The notes below the pieces were generated by a model. That model ran no database searches and had not been told where the DNA came from. It saw nothing but the letters and a program-made list of their open reading frames with translations. Position numbers and translations under genes: made by a program. Shown one piece after another: positions 17,577-25,092 of a stretch of 64,000 bases of DNA; position 1 is the first letter of the stretch, and the number at the start of each line of letters is the position of its first letter. The DNA is taken from NCBI GenBank assembly GCA_045811525.1, contig JBJMTV010000046.1, forward strand, positions 1 through 64,000. The letters run 5' to 3'. Source of the stretch: VAZQ01 sp045811525 (GTDB taxonomy: Bacteria > Pseudomonadota > Alphaproteobacteria > Rhizobiales > Xanthobacteraceae).

Positions 17577-18548
17577 TTATTCGCCTTTGACATTCGCGGC
17601 CTTGATGATCGGCCACCACTTCTCGATTTCGCCTTTGTGGAAGGCAGCAAGCCCTTTAGGGCTTTGTTGATCGCGCGAGGCCACGTCCAAACCTAACTCC
17701 GTGAACTTTGCCTTGACGGTCGGGTCGGCCAACACCTGCACCATCGCGGAGTTGAGCGTAGCTATGACTTCTTGGGGCATACCTTTGGGTGCGAAGAAGC
17801 CGAACCAACCCGACATGTAGAGCCCGGGGACTCCTGTCTCATCGGAGGTGGGAATATCGGGCATCGCAGCCGAGCGGTGGGGCGAGAGATTGGCGATAGC
17901 CTTGATCGTCCTTGCACGCACCTGCGGCAATGCGGCGGCGCCCTGGATCACCAGAAGATCCACTTGGCCTGAGATGAGATCGGTCATTGCCGGACCGGCG
18001 CCGCGGTAGGGAATGTAGCTCACCTTCGTTCCCGTGGCCTTCTCCAGCAGGATGCCCGAGACCTGCGCTGCTGCGTTCTGGTTGACGAACTTGGCCTCGC
18101 CCGGATGCGACTTCATCCAGGCAACCAGCTCATCGAGCCGGTTCGCCTGCAAATCCTTCCTCCCGACCAGCAGCTGGGGATTGGTGCTGATGAGGCCGAC
18201 CGGGTCAAAGTCCTTCTGCAGATCGTACGCGATCGGATAGATGATAGCACCGACGTGAGTATCCCACTGGCCGATGTCGATGGTGTAACCGTCAGGGTGA
18301 GCGCGCGCGAGCCGACCGACGCCGATGGAGCCGCCGGCGCCTCCTACATTCTCGATGATGATCGGCTGTCCGAGTATCGGCCGCATCTTTTCGGCCATGA
18401 TCCGCGCGGCTACGTCGGTCGAGCCACCCGGCGGGAACGGCACGATGAGCGTGATCTGACGCGACGGAAAGCTTTGCGCCGCGAGAGTCGCGGTGCCGAC
18501 AGCAGCAAAGAATGCAGCCAATAACAGGCGGTTGATAAAGAGGCTCAT
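17577..18548 (-). CDS. Bug-family tripartite tricarboxylate transporter receptor
   Basis: A 323-residue periplasmic solute receptor (TctC/Bug family). A signal peptide covers about residues 1-24 (LLLAAFFAAVGTATLAAQS). The hallmark FPSRQITLIVPFPPGGSTDVAARI follows at once, then GQPIIIENVGGAGGSIGV and PDGYTI. These three mark the ligand-binding bead and the aspartate pair of the fold. Bug proteins bind carboxylates or amides and usually deliver them to TctA/TctB, which are absent here, so it is an orphan. It lies 13 bases after a paralogous receptor gene, indicating cotranscription. Confidence 0.9.
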   Translation of the reverse strand: MSLFINRLLLAAFFAAVGTATLAAQSFPSRQITLIVPFPPGGSTDVAARIMAEKMRPILGQPIIIENVGGAGGSIGVGRLARAHPDGYTIDIGQWDTHVGAIIYPIAYDLQKDFDPVGLISTNPQLLVGRKDLQANRLDELVAWMKSHPGEAKFVNQNAAAQVSGILLEKATGTKVSYIPYRGAGPAMTDLISGQVDLLVIQGAAALPQVRARTIKAIANLSPHRSAAMPDIPTSDETGVPGLYMSGWFGFFAPKGMPQEVIATLNSAMVQVLADPTVKAKFTELGLDVASRDQQSPKGLAAFHKGEIEKWWPIIKAANVKGE

Positions 18549-18561
18549 GGGTTGTGCTGCC

Positions 18562-19533
18562 TCACTCCACCTTGATGCCGGCCTTCTTGATCACCGGCCA
18601 CCACTTTTCGATTTCGCCCTTGTGGTAGGCAAACAGCGCCTCCGGCGTTTGCATCTCGCGGCTCGGAATGTCTTGTCCGAGCTCCTCGAGTTTCTTGCGG
18701 GCGTTATTGTCGGCCAAGGTCTCGACGACTGCGGCATTGAGCTTTGCGACAATGTCCTTTGGCGTGCCTTTCGGCACCCACAATGCATGCCAGATTGAAA
18801 TATGAAGCCCCGGCACGCCGGCTTCGTCGACGGTCGGTATGTCGGGGGCCGCGGTCAACCGCGCCTTCTCCGTCACCGCAAACGCGTTGATCGTGCCGGC
18901 GCGCACCTGCGGCAGTGAATTGGCGGCCTGATCTATCATCAGATCAACGTGACCGGCCACCAGGTCCTGCATTGCCGGCCCGGCGCCACGGTAGGGCACG
19001 AACTGAAACTGCGTGCCGGTGATGCTCTGCATATAGACGCCGCTGATGTGAGACGCGCTGCCATGTCCGGCAGTGCCTTGGGTCGCCGTCGCGCCATTCA
19101 CCCTCAGCCAGGCGACCAATTCCTTCAGGTCCTTGGCCGGAATGGCTTTCCGGGCAACAATGAGCTGCGGATTGGTGGCGATCAATGCGACCGGCTCGAA
19201 GTCCTTGAGAACATCGTATTGCAAGGTGTAAATCGCCGGATTGACCACGTGCGTACCCCAGTGGCCGATACCGATGGTGTACCCATCAGGAGCGGAACGT
19301 GCGACCCGCGCGACACCAAGCGTGCCGGCGGCACCGGTTGTGTTCTCGACCATGATGGTCTGACCGAGCGACTGGCGCATGCGCTCCGCCATGATGCGCG
19401 CAATGGTGTCGGTCGGTCCGCCTGCCGCATAAGGCGCCACCATCGTGAGAGGGCGTGACGGATAGGTTTCCGCCCATACACTGGTGATCCCAGCGACACC
19501 AGCGACAACGATAACGAACAGCTTTGCTCTCAT
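18562..19533 (-). CDS. Bug-family tripartite tricarboxylate transporter receptor
   Basis: A 323-residue receptor with the same architecture as its downstream neighbour: a signal peptide (MRAKLFVIVVAGVAGITSVWA), YPSRPLTMVAPYAAGGPTDT, GQTIMVENTTGAAGTLGV and PDGYTIGIGHWGTHV. The ATG at 19533 has GAGGGA 4 bases upstream and gives a clean signal peptide; starts at 19545 or 19551 are also open. The GIGHWGTHVVN and DIGQWDTHVGA segments in the two receptors suggest a recent duplication or related ligands. It is first of the two-gene receptor unit. No membrane TctA/TctB genes are near. Confidence 0.9.
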   Translation of the reverse strand: MRAKLFVIVVAGVAGITSVWAETYPSRPLTMVAPYAAGGPTDTIARIMAERMRQSLGQTIMVENTTGAAGTLGVARVARSAPDGYTIGIGHWGTHVVNPAIYTLQYDVLKDFEPVALIATNPQLIVARKAIPAKDLKELVAWLRVNGATATQGTAGHGSASHISGVYMQSITGTQFQFVPYRGAGPAMQDLVAGHVDLMIDQAANSLPQVRAGTINAFAVTEKARLTAAPDIPTVDEAGVPGLHISIWHALWVPKGTPKDIVAKLNAAVVETLADNNARKKLEELGQDIPSREMQTPEALFAYHKGEIEKWWPVIKKAGIKVE

Positions 19534-19629
19534 GAATTCCCTCATTCTCAAGACACTGCTGCAGGATAGCCGGTGCTATTCTGGCTCTCGGTTTGCAGAA
19601 GCGGGACCCTGCAGAACGTGCCGTGGGCG

Positions 19630-20637
19630 TCAGCTATTGAGCCCCATCATGTCCATGGCTGCGCGGCCAAGCACTGCGTAGGGATTCCCTAGTGTCTCGC
19701 CAACCTCGTAGTGGTTGTAGCCTTTTGCGATAACCAGCTTCGCGGGCTTGCCTGCGCCCAAAATCGCTGCTGCGAAATCACGTGCCTGCCGCTGAAACTC
19801 CGGAGTCTCGAGCGAGCCCACCACCAGAACAAGCGGGGTATGAAGCTTGTCGATATGGCGCAGCGGGGAAAGCTCCTGCTCCATCTCATCCGTGAACTTC
19901 ACGAATTTCGAACGCAGCGAAAGCCGCACCGGCTTGAGGTCGTACATGCCACTGCCCAGCACGCCGCCTTTGATAACATTGAGCGGCAGTCCTTGTTTTT
20001 CCCATTCAGTCGTCACCACACAGCCGGCCAAGTGGCTCCCTGATGAGCGGCTGCACAAGAACAGCTTGTCCGGCTGAATGCCGAAGCTCGCGGCGTTGCC
20101 ATAGATCCAAGAAACAGCGCGGCGACATTGATCAACCATCGGGAATAGGTCGCCGTTTGTGGACCGGACATCAGTGAAGTCGAGAGCGATGAAATTGGCT
20201 CTGGCCTTGATGAACGGTTCAGCATAGACGGCGAATTGCGAGGCACGACCGCTACGCCAACTACCACCGTGGATGAAGATCATCGTCGGTGCGTCAGCTT
20301 GGGCGCACTTGTAAAGGTCAAGCATTTCGATCGGGGTAGCACCATAGGCAAGCCGGATGGGCCTGCCTACGCGTGAAGCTGCAATCTCGTTATTGGCATT
20401 CTGCCGCTCGAGGACGTTCTTGCCATTGAATGCATAGACATCATTGTCGTAGGCGTCGTCGATCTCCTGCTGATCCATGTCCATCCACACGGGCGGACCC
20501 TTCGCACGATTCGGATCGACGGGTGGACAGCGTTGAGCGCTCGCACGGCTGGTCCCGCCGGCAAGCGCAGCCGCGGCCACGCTGCCGACTAAAGCGCGAC
20601 GGTTGAGTTTAGCCGTCGCGTTCACATCACTATTCAT
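19630..20637 (-). CDS. Tat-exported alpha/beta-hydrolase, carboxylesterase-like
   Basis: A 335-residue hydrolase. The N-terminus carries a twin-arginine signal (LNRRALVGSVAAAALAGG, residues 11-28), so the folded enzyme is probably exported. The oxyanion-hole motif is FIHGGSW (about 123-127), the nucleophile elbow is CSRSSGSH with S198 in place of the common GxSAG, and the late histidine is in GYNHYE. This arrangement resembles hormone-sensitive-lipase or kynurenine-formamidase-like esterases. MDQQEIDDAYDN near the start of the mature part also fits that group. It precedes the two Bug receptor genes on the same strand, 96 bases away, so it may release a carboxylate or amide they bind. Substrate is unknown. 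Confidence 0.8.
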   Translation of the reverse strand: MNSDVNATAKLNRRALVGSVAAAALAGGTSRASAQRCPPVDPNRAKGPPVWMDMDQQEIDDAYDNDVYAFNGKNVLERQNANNEIAASRVGRPIRLAYGATPIEMLDLYKCAQADAPTMIFIHGGSWRSGRASQFAVYAEPFIKARANFIALDFTDVRSTNGDLFPMVDQCRRAVSWIYGNAASFGIQPDKLFLCSRSSGSHLAGCVVTTEWEKQGLPLNVIKGGVLGSGMYDLKPVRLSLRSKFVKFTDEMEQELSPLRHIDKLHTPLVLVVGSLETPEFQRQARDFAAAILGAGKPAKLVIAKGYNHYEVGETLGNPYAVLGRAAMDMMGLNS

Positions 20638-20771
20638 GCCCTCTCCGCTCCCTCCCGGATGCTACGACACTTACCTGAGTTGAGTGTGCATCGGCGCTGC
20701 GCGATCCGCCAGCCTGAACGCGGTCGCCTGCTCGCGCGTTGTCGACCGAAAAACCTGGAGGAGGACCGATC

Positions 20772-21218
20772 ATGGCCGCTTCGAAGACCATCGAACGCAG
20801 CAGCGAGAAACTCGCCGACAGCGCGAAGGAAATGGAGCACTCGACCAAGCGGGTCGAGGACTCGGCTGACCGACGAACCCAACTCGCGGCCGACCGGACC
20901 GTCCTCGCCGCCGAGCGGACTTATGCAGCCTGGGTGCGCACCGGACTGGTGGCTTTGGCTAGCGGCATCGGCGCGCAAAAGCTGCTAGGGGGTATCATTC
21001 CGCAATGGATGGTCGCTACAACAGGCAGCCTCCTGGTCCTCTTCGCTGCATTCTGCTTCGTCGCCGGCGTGTGGCGGCAGGTTGATCCCGGCGCACCTCC
21101 GCCTGAGCCGAACACACGGCGGCTGCCGCCGTGGGTCCTCCTCATCCTCAATGGTTTCCTGGCGGTGGTGGCGGCGGCGGTGCTGACGGGCCTCTGGTTT
21201 GGCCGCGCCGTGGAATGA
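20772..21218 (+). CDS. DUF202 (YidH-like) membrane protein
   Basis: A 148-residue protein. Residues 1-45 are polar and helical (SSEKLADSAKEMEHSTKRVEDSADRRTQLAADR). The DUF202 signature LAAERTYAAWVRTGLVALASG leads into the first membrane helix. Two more helices follow (TGSLLVLFAAFCFVAGVWR and WVLLILNGFLAVVAAAVLTG). The ATG at 20772 has GGAGGAGG upstream. The function of DUF202 proteins is unknown. The heptad-like N-terminal region could form a coiled coil. It is divergent from the hydrolase gene. Confidence 0.8.
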   Translation: MAASKTIERSSEKLADSAKEMEHSTKRVEDSADRRTQLAADRTVLAAERTYAAWVRTGLVALASGIGAQKLLGGIIPQWMVATTGSLLVLFAAFCFVAGVWRQVDPGAPPPEPNTRRLPPWVLLILNGFLAVVAAAVLTGLWFGRAVE

Positions 21219-21386
21219 AGCAAACCGCCGCTGCGGGCTCGGGCGCGCGAAAGAAGGGGAGGGTACGCACTCTCAAACGGCAAAGGCCACTCTATTTCGA
21301 GCGGCCTTCGTCGGAGGGCAGGATAGTGCCAACCATGCAACTCGCAGCGCAACTCCTTATCCGAGGTCGTATCTGCGAGTGCTGAC

Positions 21387-21417
21387 TTGACTCACACTTT
21401 ACGTAAAGGTGGTGAAT
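21387..21417 (+). promoter_or_regulatory. MerR-type promoter-like element with a 12-bp palindrome
   Basis: TTGACT (21387-21392) is followed by a 19-base spacer centred on the perfect palindrome CTTTACGTAAAG (21397-21408), then GTGAAT (21412-21417), a poor -10. A long 19-base spacer with a central dyad is the layout used by MerR-family activators. A 29-codon frame with a good ribosome site starts at 21416, but no full gene follows on this strand, so the element may be a relic or chance. Confidence 0.3.
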
Positions 21418-21461
21418 GAAGTCTGAACAGCGCGTTGTCGACGAATTCACGGGGCAGGGCG

Positions 21462-22184
21462 TCACAAAGGGAGCGCCTCATCCCAAATCTCGGAATAGAT
21501 GGTAATCTTGCGTGCCTCGTCCTCGGGACGCATTCGGACCAGACAGGTGTGCGTTCGCTTTGCCAACTCGCTGAATGGTACCCCAACGCCCCAGGCGCGT
21601 TCGCCATCCACCAACAGAAGCCGCTCATGCAGCGTGTTCGCGGAAGCGAGACGCACGAGCAATTTTCTTCCTGAGCCAAACCGCTGCTGCCATCGCTTGA
21701 CGCCTAAAACGAGGGAGCGGTTGTACTGCCCCTCGTCGGCAAGTAGCCTTACTGTGACCCGTTCAGGTGCGAGGATCGCGTAATCGGCCAAAACCTTACC
21801 AGCGCCCTCGGGCTCCACCAGGAGAACATCTCCTGCTGCACTGGTCAGCAAATGTTGCATCGCCTTATAGGCGTCTAAGCGCTCCCCGATTACCAGAACG
21901 GAGCCCCGGACCTCTTGCGGACTGTTCAATTCCGCGCTGGCGAGCAGACGATGCAGAACAGCGACTATGCTGTCGGCGTTGCGGGCGCGCAGCGGCCCAT
22001 CCAGGTTTTCACAGGCCACCATGAAGGGAACGAGCTCCGCGACGCTGCCACTCGCTTTCACGAGGGCAGTCGCGCTTGTCAGCCATTGCTGTGTTGTGGC
22101 CGCCTGCGGCGCAGCCAGCAGATCAGGGGTCTGCGCAATCAGCCGACCCAGCTCCAGGTAGAGTCTTTCCGGCATCAGGGACAT
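21462..22184 (-). CDS. Uncharacterised protein with a PLD-like C-terminal motif
   Basis: A protein of about 240 residues with no signal peptide or membrane helix. The first half is helical (LYLELGRLIAQTPDLLAAP). The second half reads like one phospholipase-D-type domain: VLVIGERLDAYKAMQHLLTSA, DVLLVEPEGAGKVLADYA, and LHERLLLVDGERAWGVGVPF, where H186, R188 and D193 sit where HxK(x4)D would be. The lysine is replaced by arginine. Similar single-domain PLD-fold proteins occur near defence or DNA-handling genes, but no such partner is visible here. The start is uncertain (ATG 22184, or GTG 22229 with a 15-residue extension). Whether it is catalytic is unclear. Confidence 0.55.
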   Translation of the reverse strand: MSLMPERLYLELGRLIAQTPDLLAAPQAATTQQWLTSATALVKASGSVAELVPFMVACENLDGPLRARNADSIVAVLHRLLASAELNSPQEVRGSVLVIGERLDAYKAMQHLLTSAAGDVLLVEPEGAGKVLADYAILAPERVTVRLLADEGQYNRSLVLGVKRWQQRFGSGRKLLVRLASANTLHERLLLVDGERAWGVGVPFSELAKRTHTCLVRMRPEDEARKITIYSEIWDEALPL

Positions 22185-22313
22185 TGGCTGCCCAGTATTT
22201 GCTGGGCCGCTGCTGATGGCCCGACTCACGCCGATTTTACGCCACCCCCTCCAATCGGTCCGTTCTCACCCCGACGTTATCTGTGGAGGCGGCGGAACCC
22301 CTATATAGGGCCT

Positions 22314-22742
22314 ATGCGGCAGCTCAACAGGGTGGCCCTCATCGCGTCGGTGATGCTCCTGCTGCTGGGCCGGGCGCGTTCGGCGTCTCCCAGCCCTCAG
22401 CACGTTGCACGATCAGCGCCGCCCGCTGTTCAAAACTGCTATGGGACGCCGATCATCATGCAAGGGTTGGACTGCTCCAAGGCTCCAGTGCGCCCGCTTC
22501 CGAGCGCGCGCACAGCCCCTCGGCTGCGCATACCTCGAGGCAGCAGCGGGTATATCCCGCCTGTTCCCAGTCCCAAGCCGCCGACGCTCGTCGCACCACC
22601 GGTGTCAGCGCCGTATGTGCCTCCCCCGATCGACAGCTTCAGCGATCGCGTCAGCCGCTGTAATCACTCGTTCACATTCAATGCCGGAGTGGGCAACAAT
22701 CCGCTCGACCGCGATGCCTATGTGCGTTCCTGCGTCAACTGA
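22314..22742 (+). CDS. Small secreted proline-rich protein, unknown function
   Basis: A 142-residue protein. It has a signal peptide (RVALIASVMLLLLGRARSAS), a Pro-rich central region (VPSPKPPTLVAPPVSAPYVPPP) that is probably disordered, and a compact C-terminus, DRVSRCNHSFTFNAGVGNN followed by RDAYVRSCVN, containing two cysteines that may pair. From memory, short secreted proteins with a similar C-terminal block occur in other rhizobia, but I know no function. AGGG lies 3 bases before the ATG. It is divergent from the PLD-like gene. Confidence 0.65.
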   Translation: MRQLNRVALIASVMLLLLGRARSASPSPQHVARSAPPAVQNCYGTPIIMQGLDCSKAPVRPLPSARTAPRLRIPRGSSGYIPPVPSPKPPTLVAPPVSAPYVPPPIDSFSDRVSRCNHSFTFNAGVGNNPLDRDAYVRSCVN

Positions 22743-22841
22743 GCCGCGTTCGGGTCAGGGGCGCGCTCCGCTGTACGCGCAGCTGCCAACCGTCCCGAAC
22801 CAGCGACTGGGTCGGCTGTTGTGTGTCGACCGGCCGTGGTG

Positions 22842-24257
22842 ATGACGCACGCACAACCGAGTGCCTCGCTCGCGTATGTGAGCCGCAACGCTGCCGTGGT
22901 GCTCGCGGCCGCTCTCTTGCTGTCCTGGGTGGCTTTCTTCAACCGCGCCCCGCTCGTGTTTTCCGACACAATTGCCTACGCGGCCGCCGCTCTGGAGGGC
23001 GAAGTTCCTGGGCTTTTCAGCATCTATTACAGCTGGTTCATCCTGCCCTTTCACGCCGGCAGGACGTTATGGCCGGTCGTGATCGTCCAGGGCGTCATCG
23101 TCGGGCATCTTCTGGCTCTGTCCACCCGGTGTGTTCTCGGCCGCAGGCCCAACGGGCTGACCATTCTGCTCATCGTCGCGGCACTCTGCGCGTTCTCGAG
23201 CCTGCCTTGGCTCACGGGCGAGATCTTGCCGGACGTGTTCTCGCCTGTTCTGGTGCTGAACACTTTCCTGCTCGGGTTCTGCGCCGACAGGCTCAGCCGG
23301 GGAGAGCTCATCTATATCGAAGGGCTAACGGCTCTCGCGATTGCTGCGCATTTCAGCCATGTGCCATTGGCGGCTGGATTGATCGTCTTGTGCCTTGTTC
23401 TGCGCATGATCTGGTCCACCCCAGCAGTTTCCGGCATGCGAGCCGCTCTGCTGCTCGTGATCCCTCTGGTGGCGGCGACCGCTGCCATAGTGGGCGCCAA
23501 CTGGATGGACTCCGGTCGGCTTGTTCTGGCGAAGAACAGCAACGTGTTCCTGCTCGCCAAATTGCTCGATGAAGGGCCGGCGCTGCGCTACCTGCAGCGG
23601 GCCTGTCCAGAGACTCACTACGCGCTCTGCGCCTATCTCGACAGATTGCCGGGTATGAGCCATGACGATTTGAAGTGGGGTGGAGCGAGCCCGTTCAACG
23701 AGCTCGGTGGGTTCGACGCGTTCGAGCCTGAAGCGCGCCATATTGTCTGGGGCACCGTGCGTACTTACCCGCTTGAGCTGTTGCGTCGGGCTGCCATCGA
23801 CTCGGGTCGTCAGCTGCTGCAGTTCCAGACTGGAGATGGCCTCAAACCTGCTTTTGCCAGGATGGTCGGTGATTACCTCAGCGATGTCTTTGGCCCAGGC
23901 ATCGGCGTCCTTCTCAGTCAGTCTCGGCAGGCGCAAGATGATCTGCGGCTTCCAGAGTTCCGAGCGGTTCACAACGCCGCGCTGCTTGTTGGCGCAGCCT
24001 TTTGTCTATGGTCCTTCGTTCGCTACCGCAGGGAAATGAATGTGCGATTGCGGGCCTTTTATCTCTTTGTTCCTGGTGCGATCGTTTGCAGCGCCGTGGT
24101 GACCGGCGCGCTTTCCGCCCCTTACGACCGGTATCTGGCGCGCGTAATCTGGGTTCTGGTATTTCTTGCGCTCCTCTCCATAGCCTGGCAGATGCAGCAC
24201 CGCCGTCGAGGAGCGCGCACGCACGCTCCTTCCCTGGACGCCGCCACCGCCACCTGA
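22842..24257 (+). CDS. Multi-pass membrane protein of unknown function
   Basis: A 471-residue protein with about ten hydrophobic segments and a large hydrophilic loop of roughly 130 residues (about 230-360: DEGPALRYLQRACPETHYALCAYLDR, GGASPFNELGGFDAFEP). The short loop after the first helix has FNRAPLVFSDTIAYA, an acidic position reminiscent of the first extracytoplasmic loop of GT-C glycosyltransferases. That would fit a polyprenyl-phosphate-sugar transferase, but this is only suggestive. The ATG at 22842 was chosen over a GTG at 22821. It ends with a basic C-terminus (QHRRRGARTH). Neighbours are secreted proteins of unknown role. Confidence 0.7.
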   Translation: MTHAQPSASLAYVSRNAAVVLAAALLLSWVAFFNRAPLVFSDTIAYAAAALEGEVPGLFSIYYSWFILPFHAGRTLWPVVIVQGVIVGHLLALSTRCVLGRRPNGLTILLIVAALCAFSSLPWLTGEILPDVFSPVLVLNTFLLGFCADRLSRGELIYIEGLTALAIAAHFSHVPLAAGLIVLCLVLRMIWSTPAVSGMRAALLLVIPLVAATAAIVGANWMDSGRLVLAKNSNVFLLAKLLDEGPALRYLQRACPETHYALCAYLDRLPGMSHDDLKWGGASPFNELGGFDAFEPEARHIVWGTVRTYPLELLRRAAIDSGRQLLQFQTGDGLKPAFARMVGDYLSDVFGPGIGVLLSQSRQAQDDLRLPEFRAVHNAALLVGAAFCLWSFVRYRREMNVRLRAFYLFVPGAIVCSAVVTGALSAPYDRYLARVIWVLVFLALLSIAWQMQHRRRGARTHAPSLDAATAT

Positions 24258-24473
24258 ATTTCCGCGGATGGATCTGTGTCGCACGGCGGCGGTCGCGACG
24301 CTCCCGCCATAGCTGTCGCCGCGCCTCATGAGCTCTCCTCAACGGAGCTTTTGGGGAGGTGTGGATCGGGCCGAGCTTAACTGACTGCCAGGCTCATGCG
24401 TCTGCTGCTCCGGCACGGAACCAACGAACATGAAACTCCATTACTCGTCAGGGGCTGAAACGCAGGAGGTTTC

Positions 24474-24983
24474 ATGCGTCTTCGGGTTGCTGGCTCAGCA
24501 CTGCTGCTTCAACTCAGTTTGGCGAACGGCACGTGGGCTCAGGGTGCGCCGCCGCCGACCACGCTAGGATGGCAAACCTTTGTCATCGCGCAGTACGGCA
24601 CGCGCGTTGATTATCCGACTGGGATCTTCGCCCCCGCGGGCGCTCCGGAAAAGGGGGTGGGGGAGCGATTTCAGAGCAAAGATGGACGCGCCATTCTCTC
24701 GGTGTATTCACAAGAGAACACCGCCGGCGACACCCCACTGGGATATCTCAAACGGAACCTGCGCGTTCCTCCCAGAGGTCTGGGCTACCAGCGGATTACC
24801 CGCTCATTTTTCGCAATCTCGCAGGAGCGTGATGGTCTGATCTACTACAGCCGTTGCAACTTTTCGCGCAGGACGAGGAACAGCACGCATTGTTTCGATC
24901 TGGTGTACCCCCAAGAAGAAAAACGGGCCTGGGATCCGGTCGTAACACGTATCAGCCTGTCGCTACAGCCGAAGGAGCCGTAA
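24474..24983 (+). CDS. Secreted/periplasmic protein of unknown function
   Basis: A 169-residue protein with a strong AGGAGG ribosome site. The signal peptide is about residues 1-22 (LRVAGSALLLQLSLANGTWAQ). The mature part has WQTFVIAQYGTRVDYPTGIF, FQSKDGRAILSVYSQENTAG and RNSTHCFDLVYPQEEKRAWDPVVTRISLSL. The layout (YGTRVDYP...F, later a YP..E block and a final beta strand with SL) resembles small rhizobial periplasmic proteins I cannot name. Two cysteines (in SRCNF and THCFD) could form a disulfide. The 216 bases before it hold no recognisable gene. Confidence 0.65.
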   Translation: MRLRVAGSALLLQLSLANGTWAQGAPPPTTLGWQTFVIAQYGTRVDYPTGIFAPAGAPEKGVGERFQSKDGRAILSVYSQENTAGDTPLGYLKRNLRVPPRGLGYQRITRSFFAISQERDGLIYYSRCNFSRRTRNSTHCFDLVYPQEEKRAWDPVVTRISLSLQPKEP

Positions 24984-25092
24984 CGCGCAAGCGCAGTGAA
25001 GGTGTCCATTCTCGAGCCGCACCTGACAGTCCGGACGGCTGATGCTGCGGGCAGTAGCCACTGCGGGAACCGGCCGCGGGCGGGGCTCAGCT

